Origin: Virgibacillus sp. MSJ-26
Lineage (GTDB): Bacteria; Bacillota; Bacilli; Bacillales; Amphibacillaceae
Reading direction: 5' to 3'
Assembly: GCF_018918075.1 (NCBI RefSeq)
Contig: NZ_JAHLPW010000006.1
Span: forward strand, 1 to 64,000
Length of the DNA stretch: 64,000 bases
The position numbers and the translations under genes were made by a program. Below are positions 1-8,101 of this stretch, piece by piece. Numbering within the stretch: the first letter of the stretch is position 1; each line of letters starts with the position of its first letter. The notes under the pieces were generated by a model, which was given only the letters and a program-made list of their open reading frames with translations, did not search any database and was not told the DNA's origin.

Positions 1-103
1 GTTTTCAACAGAACTTAGACGGACTAGCCCCACTGGAATATACAGAGCTATCCGCCTAATTGTTTATCTTTTTATTTATACTGTCTACTTGACAGGGGTC
101 GGT
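1..103 (+). mobile_element. 3' end of an IS3-family (IS150-like) insertion sequence
   Basis: Frame 3 (3-59) reads as the last 18 residues of an IS3-family orfB transposase, beginning FQQNLDGLAPLEYTEL and ending at a TAA. The rest of the element lies outside the window. The following AT-rich stretch ends in CTGTCTACTTGACAGGGG, which resembles the right end of IS150-type elements. The same sequence recurs at 23553-23648, where more of the transposase is visible. Whether the element is intact to the left cannot be seen; the other copy is decayed. Confidence 0.75.
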
Positions 104-106
104 TCA

Positions 107-540
107 CTTTCCGTGGGCGGCTGATGAGCCTCCTCGAGCTACGCTCTGTGGGGTCTCATCTAGGCCTCTGGGACTGCGCGTGAATGCTCGCCCCACCGAA
201 GACCATAGCTCCCACAAAGGTTTTCGGTGGGGCGAAGCTTGCTGCAGCCCCAGGAGTCTCCGCGTATTTCCTCCGCTATAATTATAATTTCTCTTTGATT
301 AATGTAATAACTACTACTATGATGGTTGTTTGGAGCGGAAGACCATTGACTCCTGCGGGAACAGCAAATGGTTATCGGTGGGACGAACGATAGTGCAGTC
401 CCACGAGTCTGAAGACCCCGCAGAGCGGTCTTCTCGAGGAGGCTGAAGTGGGAAGAATGAACCCCAATTCTTCCTGGCCCGCGGAAAGCAATGGTCTGGA
501 GCGGAAAACAACCTAGTACCTTTCTAAGCTCCAGAAAGAA
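107..540. repeat. Long imperfect-palindromic dispersed repeat, copy A
   Basis: The left arm (107-138, CTTTCCGTGGGC followed by GAGCCTCCTCGAG) is the inverted counterpart of the right arm (433-488, CTCGAGGAGGCTGAAG then GCCCGCGGAAAG). Inside is a strong hairpin of 189-204 with 219-234 (CGCCCCACCG paired with CGGTGGGGCG). GC content is much higher than in flanking genes. A rearranged second copy lies at 23656-23970, also directly after an IS3 end. The open frames across this stretch on both strands look like chance. It resembles noncoding repeats I remember from other Bacillaceae, but no family name is claimed. From 541 to 706 only AT-rich sequence leading to yphA is seen. Confidence 0.7.
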
Positions 541-706
541 AGAATTACTACACATCATATATCTAATACGAAACACCTTAAAATTAAATTCGGAAAAATC
601 CTACTACATATAAGAAATGATAATTCTAAGCTGGTTTAATTTATCTTAACAACTTTGTTTAAAAGAAGTCACCAATTGCCATAATGTGAATGGTAGGTGA
701 TTAGCT

Positions 707-1294
707 ATGATGGATGGGATTTTGTTTCATTGGATTAGTTGGATTTTTTGCGTTATTATATTATTTTTTATGAAAAAAGGTAAAAGACGTACATATTTCT
801 CATACTGGGTATTAATTTCTATTATATTGGTCAATCAGTTCATCACTATTGATATGTACACTATTTCATTAAGTTTTATTATAATTTTTCTTGGTTCTTT
901 TCTTGGTCTAGCTTCATTAAAAAAGCCATTTTATCATTTAATTGTATCATTCATCATGATGATTGGTTATGCAGGTGTTTTGCTAATAGAGAAGAATGCC
1001 CCCATTTGGATATTTGGACCACGATATCTTACTCTTGCTATAATGAGCTTTATTTTAGTTACCACTTTAACAAAAGGCTTTTATTCTAAAACCATGGTAA
1101 CTTTAGTCGGACTAAGTTCCGGTGAAGTGCTTTACAATTTGATTGTGTCAAATTATTTTTCACCTAAAACATTCGGTGAATTAGAATTTATGGATACATT
1201 GCTATTGACTCTATTTTTATTATTTCTACTGAATCAATACCAGCGTGTAAAGCATCGTCTAAATACACTTATAAATCAGGGACAAATTAATTAG
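707..1294 (+). CDS. yphA: YphA-like integral membrane protein
   Basis: This 195-residue protein is almost entirely hydrophobic, with about six likely membrane segments and short basic loops such as MKKKGKRR-type residues near position 23. Its length, N-terminus (MDGILFHWI) and place directly before der match YphA of B. subtilis, whose function is unknown. Two adjacent ATG codons (707 and 710) could start it; both follow a GGTAGGTGATT ribosome site and the second gives the more family-like N-terminus. In B. subtilis the upstream neighbour is ypfD; here the IS/repeat mosaic lies upstream instead. Function remains unknown. Confidence 0.75.
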   Translation: MMDGILFHWISWIFCVIILFFMKKGKRRTYFSYWVLISIILVNQFITIDMYTISLSFIIIFLGSFLGLASLKKPFYHLIVSFIMMIGYAGVLLIEKNAPIWIFGPRYLTLAIMSFILVTTLTKGFYSKTMVTLVGLSSGEVLYNLIVSNYFSPKTFGELEFMDTLLLTLFLLFLLNQYQRVKHRLNTLINQGQIN

Positions 1295-1408
1295 AATAAT
1301 CTTGACATATATTAAATCGATATGAGGCTACTAAAAAATTGTTTAAAACAAATTACTTTGCTAAACTAAATAAAGCTAAAATTATAATTTAGAAAGGATG
1401 TTCCTTTC

Positions 1409-2719
1409 ATGCGTAAACCTGTTATTGCTATTGTTGGCCGACCAAATGTTGGAAAGTCAACCATTTTCAATCGAATGGTTGGTGAAAGAATATCAATTGT
1501 TGAAGACAAGCCAGGTGTAACTCGAGATCGTATTTATGCTGAAGGCGAATGGCTAACAACACCTTTTAATATTATCGATACTGGTGGTATTGAAATGGGT
1601 GATGAGCCCTTACTTACGAATGTTAGACAACAGGCAGAAATTGCTATAGATGAAGCTGATGTGATTATTTTTATGGTTAATGGTAAAGAAGGAGTCACTG
1701 GTGCTGATGAAGAGATAGCCAAGTTATTATTTAAGTCTAATAAACCTGTCGTTCTAGCAGTCAATAAAATAGATAACCCTGAAATGAGAGACCAGATTTA
1801 TGAATATTATTCTTTAGGTTTTGGACAACCCTTCCCTATTTCAGGAGCCCATGGGCTTGGACTTGGAGACTTACTTGATGAAGTAAAAGAACATTTCCCT
1901 AACCTGAACGAAGGTGAGGTAGACGATGACACGATTGCATTTAGTGTTATCGGAAGACCAAACGTGGGCAAATCCTCTTTGGTCAATGCTATTTTGAATG
2001 AAAATCGGGTCATTGTAAGTAATATTGAAGGAACCACACGGGACGCAGTAGATACCTACTTGACGATAGATGAACAAGATTATTTAATTATTGATACAGC
2101 AGGCATGAGAAAGCGTGGAAAAGTTTATGAGAGCATAGAAAAATACAGTGTATTAAGAGCGCTTAAAGCCATTGATCGTTCTGATGTTGTGCTGGTTTTA
2201 ATTGATGCAGAAACAGGTATTAGAGAACAAGACAAAAAAATTGCAGGTTATGCCCATGAAGCTGGACGGGCTATAGTTATTGTTGTTAATAAATGGGATA
2301 CAGTAGCATCCAGTCAAGAAGCCATGAGAGATTTTGAACAGAAAATAAGAACACATTTTCAGTTTTTAGATTATGCGCCTATCGCCTTTCTATCAGCGAA
2401 GACTAAAAAGAGGCTTCACACTTTATTGCCAATGATTAAAGAGTCAAGTGAAAATCATGCAAAAAGGATTCCTACGAATGCACTTAATGATGTGATTATG
2501 GATGCAATTGCTATTAACCCTACTCCAACAATTAAAGGACAACGATTAAAAGTATTGTATGCTACCCAAGTTTCTGTTAAACCACCAAGTTTTGTTGTCT
2601 TTGTTAATGAACCAGAACTCATGCACTTTTCTTATAAAAGATTTTTAGAAAACAGAATTCGAGAAGCTTTTGGATTTGTTGGAACGCCAATAAATATTTA
2701 TGCAAGAAAGCGTCAGTGA
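1409..2719 (+). CDS. der: GTPase Der (EngA), ribosome assembly
   Basis: Der is an essential double-GTPase needed for maturation of the 50S ribosomal subunit. The two tandem G domains are clear: P-loops GRPNVGKST at residues 10-18 and GRPNVGKSS at 182-190, DTGG at 57-60, NKID at 119-122 and NKWD near 296. The last 85 or so residues form the KH-like RNA-binding domain. At 436 residues it equals the B. subtilis protein. The ATG at 1409 follows AGAAAGGATG. gpsA begins 14 bases after the stop, so the two are probably co-transcribed. Confidence 0.97.
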   Translation: MRKPVIAIVGRPNVGKSTIFNRMVGERISIVEDKPGVTRDRIYAEGEWLTTPFNIIDTGGIEMGDEPLLTNVRQQAEIAIDEADVIIFMVNGKEGVTGADEEIAKLLFKSNKPVVLAVNKIDNPEMRDQIYEYYSLGFGQPFPISGAHGLGLGDLLDEVKEHFPNLNEGEVDDDTIAFSVIGRPNVGKSSLVNAILNENRVIVSNIEGTTRDAVDTYLTIDEQDYLIIDTAGMRKRGKVYESIEKYSVLRALKAIDRSDVVLVLIDAETGIREQDKKIAGYAHEAGRAIVIVVNKWDTVASSQEAMRDFEQKIRTHFQFLDYAPIAFLSAKTKKRLHTLLPMIKESSENHAKRIPTNALNDVIMDAIAINPTPTIKGQRLKVLYATQVSVKPPSFVVFVNEPELMHFSYKRFLENRIREAFGFVGTPINIYARKRQ

Positions 2720-2733
2720 GGAGGAACTAATAT

Positions 2734-3771
2734 ATGAAAAAAATAGCAGTGTTAGGAGCTGGAAGCTGGGGAACTGCTCTTGCTATTGTATTAGCAGATA
2801 ATAATTGTGATGTGCGTCTTTGGACGTATAAGAAAGAGCAGGCTGAGCATATAAACGAAACACATAAAAACGAAAAATATTTAGATACCATACTACCTAA
2901 GAACATTCGTGCTTATAATGATTTAAAGCATGCTACAGATGATGTTGAGAGTATAGTCATGGTTGTGCCTACAAAAGCAGTGAGAGAAGTGTGCCAACAG
3001 CTAAATGACACTTTAGATCATCAAGTTACTATTATTCATGCTTCTAAAGGTATTGAACCTGGATCATTAAAACGTGTCTCACAAATGATAAGTGAAGAAA
3101 TGGATCATTACAGTTATGAAGATATAGTTGTGTTATCAGGACCAAGTCATGCTGAAGAGGTTGCTTTAAGACATCCTACAACAGTAACCGTGTCATCTAT
3201 TAATGAAGATAATGCCAAATATGCACAGAATTTATTTTTCAATGAATCTTTCCGGGTATATACAAGTAAAGATATGATAGGTATTGAATTAGGTGGCGCA
3301 TTAAAGAATATTATAGCGCTTGGTGCTGGCATATCAGATGGGTTGGGTTATGGAGATAATGCTAAATCTGCTCTTATAACACGCGGGTTAGCAGAAATTA
3401 CTAGACTTGGAACAGCTTTAGGAGCCAATCCGCTCTCTTTTTTAGGTTTACCTGGTGTAGGTGATTTAATCGTAACATGTACGAGTGTACACAGTAGAAA
3501 TTGGCGTGCAGGGAACATGCTAGGTAAAGGTATGAAATTAGAAGAAATTCTAGATCAAATGGGCATGGTCGTTGAAGGAGTGCGTACGACTAAAGCCGCC
3601 TACAAATTTGCTGAGAAAGAAAATGTGGATATGCCAATAACCAGTGGTATATATCAAATTTTATTTAATGATAAAAAGCCGAAAGAGATAGTTGAACAAT
3701 TGATGAATCGTGATAAACGAGAAGAAATGGATGATTTAGCATCTTTGATCAGAAATAGAGATGTTAAATAA
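2734..3771 (+). CDS. gpsA: Glycerol-3-phosphate dehydrogenase [NAD(P)+]
   Basis: GpsA reduces dihydroxyacetone phosphate to sn-glycerol 3-phosphate, the backbone precursor for membrane phospholipids, in the cytoplasm. The N-terminal Rossmann fold shows GAGSWGTALA at residues 8-17 for dinucleotide binding. The C-terminal helical domain carries the catalytic lysine in GGALKNIIALGAG and the substrate-site sequence HSRNWRAG. Length (345) is normal for the family. The ATG follows GAGGAGGAAC. It sits directly behind der, as in B. subtilis. Confidence 0.97.
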   Translation: MKKIAVLGAGSWGTALAIVLADNNCDVRLWTYKKEQAEHINETHKNEKYLDTILPKNIRAYNDLKHATDDVESIVMVVPTKAVREVCQQLNDTLDHQVTIIHASKGIEPGSLKRVSQMISEEMDHYSYEDIVVLSGPSHAEEVALRHPTTVTVSSINEDNAKYAQNLFFNESFRVYTSKDMIGIELGGALKNIIALGAGISDGLGYGDNAKSALITRGLAEITRLGTALGANPLSFLGLPGVGDLIVTCTSVHSRNWRAGNMLGKGMKLEEILDQMGMVVEGVRTTKAAYKFAEKENVDMPITSGIYQILFNDKKPKEIVEQLMNRDKREEMDDLASLIRNRDVK

Positions 3772-3869
3772 TAAGCAATTTGCTCATGAATTAAAATATT
3801 AAAAGGTCATAACAAAAAAGCTTTCCTTGCATATCATGTATTGAATGAACAAAGCAAGGAGGCGAGCAT

Positions 3870-4130
3870 GTGGCTAATAATCAAGATAATCTTTTTGGTA
3901 AAATTCAAAAAAATTCATCCATTAATCCAAGTGAAATTTATAAAGTTGCAGATTCGGTAAAGAATGCTGATTTCTCAGATGAAAGAACAGTGAGAAAATT
4001 AATACGCCAATTAGCAAGAATGGCAAATAAACCCGTGTCCAAAGAGAAAGAAGATAAACTTGTTAAAACAATCACGAACCAAAATGTACCAATGGATATG
4101 CAAACGCTAAGTCAAATGTTTAAAAAATAG
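3870..4130 (+). CDS. Stage VI sporulation protein F-like protein
   Basis: This 86-residue protein has the pattern of the SpoVIF family: a conserved N-terminal 'FGKIQKNSSINPSEIYK' segment, a central 'VRKLIRQLARMANKPVSKEKED' stretch and a C-terminal 'QTLSQMF'. SpoVIF (YjcC) of B. subtilis acts in spore coat assembly, and a paralogue often follows gpsA in Bacillaceae. The GTG at 3870 is chosen because AAGGAGGCGA lies just upstream; the overlapping ATG at 3868 is in another frame. The position between gpsA and the yphE/yphF pair is conserved. The exact role of this paralogue is not known. Confidence 0.75.
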   Translation: MANNQDNLFGKIQKNSSINPSEIYKVADSVKNADFSDERTVRKLIRQLARMANKPVSKEKEDKLVKTITNQNVPMDMQTLSQMFKK

Positions 4131-4234
4131 GCCTTTACTGGGCATGTGAGTATACGTTTTAAACTTTGCTCACATATAATAGAATTGCACAAGCATTCAT
4201 AGATAGGGCTACAATGGATAAATATTTAGTCATC

Positions 4235-4270
4235 TCCGGGAAGAGATAGCTCCTCTTTTCCCGGTTTTTT
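4235..4270 (+). terminator. Rho-independent terminator after the SpoVIF-like gene
   Basis: CCGGGAAGAG pairs with CTCTTTTCCCGG across a short loop and is followed by a run of six T. It lies in the 250-base gap between the SpoVIF-like gene and yphE. Confidence 0.75.
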
Positions 4271-4382
4271 CATCTAATAGTATAAAATGGGATATAACTA
4301 GATTAATCGATTTATTTTATTTGATCAGTCGTGTTATAATACTGTGAGATATGTAATAAGGTTTGTATTTGAGGTGAAAAAC

Positions 4383-4580
4383 TTGTCGTTATCAATGCTG
4401 AAAATGTGGATTTCCTTTGCAGGAATATTCTTTTTACTATTGGCTCTAGGGCTAATATGGTTGGGTAGAAACCGTCTGAAAGGATGGTTTGCTGGGATAG
4501 TTTCGTTATTAGCTTATATTTCTTTGTTAGTCGGTGGTATTATAATTGTTTATATAGTTTTTAGTGGTCCCACAAGATAA
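4383..4580 (+). CDS. yphE: YphE-like small membrane protein (DUF2768)
   Basis: The TTG at 4383 preceded by GAGGTG (4371-4376) gives a 65-residue product with two membrane segments separated by a short basic loop (GRNRLKG). An upstream in-frame GTG at 4344 has no ribosome site and would add residues atypical for the family. The length, KMW-start pattern and location just before yphF match YphE of B. subtilis. No biochemical function is known. A TATAAT at 4335-4340 lies close upstream, but no matching -35 was found. yphF begins 20 bases after the stop. Confidence 0.65.
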   Translation: MSLSMLKMWISFAGIFFLLLALGLIWLGRNRLKGWFAGIVSLLAYISLLVGGIIIVYIVFSGPTR

Positions 4581-4600
4581 ACAGGCAGGAGGAAAGTATA

Positions 4601-5329
4601 GTGCAACAAACTACATATATTAAGCTGTTTATTTTACCATTTTGTTTATTGCTCTTAAGCGGTTGTTTATATCCTAATGATGAATTAGGTAAAAATCAAG
4701 TTCCTAATGAACAGCAATTAAATACAATTCAAACAGCAGTAGACACTTATATAGAAGAAAATAATGGTCTCATACCAATAAAAACAAAAGATAATGAGAC
4801 TCCGATTTTCGAGAAGTATTTAATTGATTTTAATATTTTAAAAGAACATAATCTAATTTCAGAAGTACCGGGAAATGCATATGAAAATGGCGGAACTTAT
4901 CAATATGCAATCTTATATCCAGAAGATGATCCACAAGTAAAATTGATTGATTTAAGGATGACTGAGGAGATTAGACGAGTTAATGTACAACTTGATCTTT
5001 ATCGGGACAAACATATTTACCCGCCTTTTGGAGAAGAGATTGACAAAGGGATGTTTACAATTGACTATGAGAAATTAGGATTAGACTCATCTCCTCATGT
5101 GAAAAGTCCCTATTTCGACAACCAGTTACCTATTATTATGAACACAGAAGGTAAGTTGTTTATAGACTATAGAATTGATTTAAACGAGGCGTTGAAGACT
5201 TTTGATGAGTACGATTATAAACATGGTGATGATATTCGCTATATACTAGCCGAAAATTCCCCTTTCTTACCAGCTTACTCCGTTCCTTATACTATTGAGG
5301 ATGATGAACCTGTTTTTATGAATAATTAG
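4601..5329 (+). CDS. yphF: YphF-like lipoprotein
   Basis: The GTG at 4601 follows AGGAGGAAAG. The N-terminus is a lipoprotein signal: a hydrophobic run ending in LLSGC, so Cys22 is the probable lipid-modified residue and the mature protein is anchored outside the membrane. The remaining roughly 220 residues are acidic with no motif I recognise. Length (242) and position between yphE and spoIVA match YphF. Function is unknown; conservation next to sporulation genes hints at a sporulation role but does not prove one. Confidence 0.75.
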   Translation: MQQTTYIKLFILPFCLLLLSGCLYPNDELGKNQVPNEQQLNTIQTAVDTYIEENNGLIPIKTKDNETPIFEKYLIDFNILKEHNLISEVPGNAYENGGTYQYAILYPEDDPQVKLIDLRMTEEIRRVNVQLDLYRDKHIYPPFGEEIDKGMFTIDYEKLGLDSSPHVKSPYFDNQLPIIMNTEGKLFIDYRIDLNEALKTFDEYDYKHGDDIRYILAENSPFLPAYSVPYTIEDDEPVFMNN

Positions 5330-5340
5330 CATATTAGTAT

Positions 5341-5372
5341 CCTTGAAACATATATTGTTTCAAGGGTTTTTT
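5341..5372 (+). terminator. Rho-independent terminator after yphF
   Basis: A perfect 10-bp stem (CCTTGAAACA with TGTTTCAAGG, 5341-5350 and 5356-5365) with a five-base loop is followed by GTTTTTTATT. It separates yphF from spoIVA. Confidence 0.9.
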
Positions 5373-5416
5373 ATTGATAAAAAACAAGGTTGAAATTTAT
5401 TTACACATATTAAGTC

Positions 5417-5444
5417 ATAATTTAATAGGACAACATCATAGACT
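5417..5444 (+). promoter_or_regulatory. Possible sigma-E type promoter for spoIVA
   Basis: ATAATT at 5417-5422 and CATAGACT at 5437-5444 are separated by 14 bases, close to the mother-cell sigma-E pattern (ATA-type -35, CATACA-type -10, 14-base spacer). It lies about 65 bases before the spoIVA start. B. subtilis spoIVA is known to be sigma-E dependent, which supports the call, but the site was found by eye. Confidence 0.45.
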
Positions 5445-5510
5445 TGTAATGTCAATTAGTCGTAATCTGTGTTCAATAATAATTTGTAAGTGATATTGGG
5501 AGGGGATCTT

Positions 5511-6989
5511 TTGGGAAAGTTCGATATCTTTAATGATATTTCAAAACGAACAAATGGAGATATTTATTTAGGAATAGTCGGTGCAGTAAGAACAGGCAAG
5601 TCTACTTTCATCAAAAAGTTTATGGAGCAAATTGTTTTACCAAACATTGAGGATGAAAGTGAAAGAAGCCGGGCACATGACGAGCTGCCTCAAAGTGCTG
5701 CAGGTAAAACAATCATGACTACAGAACCAAAATTTATTCCAAATCAAGCTGTTTCTATTAATGTGGAGGATGGTTTGGATGTGAATGTACGATTGGTTGA
5801 TTGTGTCGGTTATGCGGTGGATGGAGCAAAAGGATTTGAAGATGAAAATGGCCCTAGAATGATTCATACACCATGGTATGAAGACTCCATTCCATTTCAT
5901 GATGCTGCGGAAATAGGCACTAGGAAAGTGATTCAGGAGCATTCTACTATTGGCGTCGTCGTTACCACAGACGGAACGATTGGTGAGATACCGAGATCTG
6001 ATTATGTAGATGCAGAAGCAAAAGTGATTGAGGAACTAAAAGAGGTTGGTAAACCATTTATTATGGTGATCAATTCCGTCAGACCTTCAAGTGAGGAGAC
6101 GGAGTTATTGAGACAAGACTTGGTTAGGGATTATGATATCCCAGTTCTGTCAATGAGTATCGAATCAATGACAGAACACGACGTGCATAATGTGTTACGT
6201 GAAGCGCTTTATGAGTTTCCGGTACTAGAGCTGAATGTCAATCTACCGAGTTGGGTTATGGTTTTAAGAGAGGAACATTGGTTAAGAAAAAGTTACCAAG
6301 AAGCGATTGAATCAACGGTGAAAAATATTAAACGATTAAGAGATGTCGACCAAATTATTGGCGAATTTTCTGAATATGACTATATTGATAAAGCGAATAT
6401 TGCCGGGATGGAAATGGGAGATGGAATTGCAGAGATAGATTTACACGCTCCTGAATATTTATATGATCAAATTCTAACTGAAATTGTCGGTGAGGAAATA
6501 AGGGGGAAGGATCATTTATTAGAAATGATGCAAGATTTCGCCCATGCCAAACGGGAGTTTGATCAAGTATCAGGTGCACTTCAAATGGTAAAGCAGACCG
6601 GATATGGAATTGCAGCACCTACTCTTGAAGATATGGAATTAGATGAACCAGAGATTATTCGGCAGGGATCTCGTTATGGGGTACGATTAAAAGCGATGGC
6701 TCCTTCAATTCATATGATTAAAGTTGAAGTAGAATCTGAATTTGCTCCAATTATTGGAACGGAAAAGCAAAGTGAAGAGCTTGTTCGCTACTTAATGCAA
6801 GATTTTGAAGAAGACCCTTTATCTATCTGGGAATCTGATATTTTTGGACGCTCATTAAGCTCGATAGTACGCGAAGGAATCCAGGCTAAAATTGCCTTGA
6901 TGCCTGAGAACGCCAGGTATAAATTAAAAGATACACTTGAACGTATTATTAACGAAGGTTCTGGCGGATTGATTGCAATTATTTTATAA
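5511..6989 (+). CDS. spoIVA: Stage IV sporulation protein A, spore coat ATPase
   Basis: SpoIVA is a cytoskeleton-like ATPase that polymerises on the forespore outer membrane and forms the basement layer of the spore coat. The N-terminal P-loop domain shows GAVRTGKS (about 24-31) and the DCVGY switch, followed by the middle and C-terminal domains ending in the conserved GSGGLIAIIL tail. The TTG at 5511 is chosen because GGGAGGGG ends five bases before it and it yields 492 residues, exactly the B. subtilis length; an in-frame GTG at 5490 is less likely. It is monocistronic between two terminators. Confidence 0.96.
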   Translation: MGKFDIFNDISKRTNGDIYLGIVGAVRTGKSTFIKKFMEQIVLPNIEDESERSRAHDELPQSAAGKTIMTTEPKFIPNQAVSINVEDGLDVNVRLVDCVGYAVDGAKGFEDENGPRMIHTPWYEDSIPFHDAAEIGTRKVIQEHSTIGVVVTTDGTIGEIPRSDYVDAEAKVIEELKEVGKPFIMVINSVRPSSEETELLRQDLVRDYDIPVLSMSIESMTEHDVHNVLREALYEFPVLELNVNLPSWVMVLREEHWLRKSYQEAIESTVKNIKRLRDVDQIIGEFSEYDYIDKANIAGMEMGDGIAEIDLHAPEYLYDQILTEIVGEEIRGKDHLLEMMQDFAHAKREFDQVSGALQMVKQTGYGIAAPTLEDMELDEPEIIRQGSRYGVRLKAMAPSIHMIKVEVESEFAPIIGTEKQSEELVRYLMQDFEEDPLSIWESDIFGRSLSSIVREGIQAKIALMPENARYKLKDTLERIINEGSGGLIAIIL

Positions 6990-7019
6990 AAAACAAATGC
7001 TTTTTAGCATGATTTTTTA

Positions 7020-7052
7020 GACAGCAGCTTAACAAGGTTGCTGTTTTTTTCT
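7020..7052 (+). terminator. Terminator after spoIVA
   Basis: ACAGCAGCTT and AAGGTTGCTGT form an imperfect stem followed by seven T. It lies 30 bases past the spoIVA stop. Confidence 0.75.
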
Positions 7053-7226
7053 TTTATTATATAAATTCTTTTTTATTATCTAGGGCGGGTTATAAAAAAG
7101 TTTTGTATGACAGCAGGAAAACTGCTGTCAATGTCGTATATATCTAATAAGGGACGTTCATTTTTGCTGTATTTTTAGTATTGTAACCGTTTTACCATAA
7201 AAAAATGAAAAATATGCATAAATATG

Positions 7227-7255
7227 TTGAATTTAAATACAAACTCAGTTAATAT
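7227..7255 (+). promoter_or_regulatory. Sigma-A promoter of hbs
   Basis: TTGAAT (7227-7232) and TAATAT (7250-7255) are separated by 17 bases. Transcription would start near 7262, giving a leader of about 115 bases. The 7053-7375 gap also holds a hairpin without a T run at 7109-7129 (GACAGCA with TGCTGTC); nothing else was recognised there. Confidence 0.6.
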
Positions 7256-7264
7256 AAGCTTTGT

Positions 7265-7278
7265 TACCATTAATGGTA
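7265..7278. promoter_or_regulatory. 14-bp perfect palindrome at the hbs start site
   Basis: TACCATTAATGGTA is a perfect palindrome placed just downstream of the predicted -10 box, and the flanks extend it weakly (GCTT at 7258 with AAGC at 7281). In RNA it would form a hairpin at or near the 5' end of the hbs message, which could stabilise it. As DNA it could be an operator. Neither role is proven. Confidence 0.45.
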
Positions 7279-7375
7279 GCAAGCTAGTATAAAAAAAGGC
7301 AACTTGGTAAACAAATGAAGATATGAATTGATTTGTTCCAATGTCGATTTAACCTATTGGGAGGAGGTGAATATC

Positions 7376-7648
7376 ATGAATAAAACGGATTTAGTTAATG
7401 CAGTAGCTGAAAAGAGCGAACTATCCAAGAAGGATGCAGGCAAAGCCGTTGATTCTGTTTTCGAAACAATCATGGATTCACTTAGTAAAGGTGAAAAAGT
7501 TCAATTAATCGGTTTTGGTAACTTTGAAGTACGTGAGCGTGCAGCTCGTAAAGGCCGTAACCCTCAAACTGGGGAAGAAATTGAAATTCCGGCAAGCAAA
7601 GTTCCTGCATTTAAAGCAGGTAAGGCCCTTAAAGATAGCGTGAAATAA
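7376..7648 (+). CDS. hbs: DNA-binding protein HU
   Basis: HU is the main histone-like protein of the nucleoid. It binds and bends DNA without sequence preference as a homodimer. The 90 residues show the full family pattern: N-terminal helices ([13 protein letters not shown]), [18 protein letters not shown] in the beta arm and the C-terminal [13 protein letters not shown]. The ATG at 7376 is preceded by GGGAGGAGGTG; an upstream in-frame GTG-type extension is unsupported. It has its own promoter and terminator, as in B. subtilis. Confidence 0.97.
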   Translation: MNKTDLVNAVAEKSELSKKDAGKAVDSVFETIMDSLSKGEKVQLIGFGNFEVRERAARKGRNPQTGEEIEIPASKVPAFKAGKALKDSVK

Positions 7649-7664
7649 TCGTACATAGGGCTAT

Positions 7665-7693
7665 AAAGGGTGCGTCATGACGCACCCTTTTTT
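7665..7693 (+). terminator. Terminator after hbs
   Basis: AAAGGGTGCGTCA and TGACGCACCCTTT form a perfect 26-base palindrome followed by TTTTTTC. This is a very strong intrinsic terminator 17 bases after the hbs stop. Confidence 0.95.
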
Positions 7694-7770
7694 CTTTGTT
7701 GTCTTAGAGGCCATCATTCATCATTATTATAATTTTGATATAACACTATATTTTTTAAGGAGTGTTTTAT

Positions 7771-7995
7771 GTGGATAAACCAATTTCAAAAACAGACTTT
7801 TTTATTGTAAAAGCATTAGAAGATGGGGTTAATGTTATTGGATTGACGAGAGGAACTGATACACGCTTTCATCACACCGAAAAGTTGGATAAAGGTGAAA
7901 TCATGTTGGCACAATTTACAGAACATACATCTGCAGTAAAAGTGAGAGGAAAAGCATTAATCCAAACCCAACATGGGGAAATTAAAAATGATTAA
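7771..7995 (+). CDS. mtrB: Trp RNA-binding attenuation protein (TRAP)
   Basis: TRAP is an 11-subunit ring that, when loaded with tryptophan, wraps (G/U)AG-repeat RNA and attenuates trp operon expression. The core [22 protein letters not shown] and AQFTEHTSA is nearly identical to B. subtilis MtrB. The GTG at 7771 is chosen because AAGGAG (7757-7762) is correctly spaced; it gives 74 residues against 75. In B. subtilis mtrB follows folE; here folE is absent and mtrB stands alone after hbs. The trp genes it would control are not in this window. Confidence 0.93.
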   Translation: MDKPISKTDFFIVKALEDGVNVIGLTRGTDTRFHHTEKLDKGEIMLAQFTEHTSAVKVRGKALIQTQHGEIKND

Positions 7996-8054
7996 TTTGT
8001 CATAAATTTCTTGCTACTGTTTCCACTCCAACATTATCTAACAATCGATAATTA

Positions 8055-8063
8055 TGTTATAAT
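8055..8063 (+). promoter_or_regulatory. Extended -10 promoter before hepS
   Basis: TG-T-TATAAT (8055-8063) is a perfect extended -10 element about 40 bases before hepS. The -35 region (TTATCT near 8034) is weak, as is common with extended -10 promoters. Confidence 0.55.
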
Positions 8064-8101
8064 AGCGAAAGTAAGCAGGAATTTTGGAAAGAGTCAGGGT
8101 G

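Noticed and set aside
160..576. Open frames of 60-138 codons on both strands in the 1-600 region
   Set aside because: They lie within the IS end and palindromic repeat, lack convincing ribosome sites and give low-complexity, Cys/Arg/Ser-rich products typical of reading noncoding GC-rich sequence.
1302..1330. TTGACA before der as a promoter
   Set aside because: No acceptable -10 at 16-18 bases spacing; der may be read from the yphA transcript or from a weak TATAAT at 1383.
7182..7195. cre-like sequence TGTAACCGTTTTAC upstream of hbs
   Set aside because: Only 12 of 14 consensus positions, last two wrong, and placed upstream of the promoter of a constitutive gene; likely chance.
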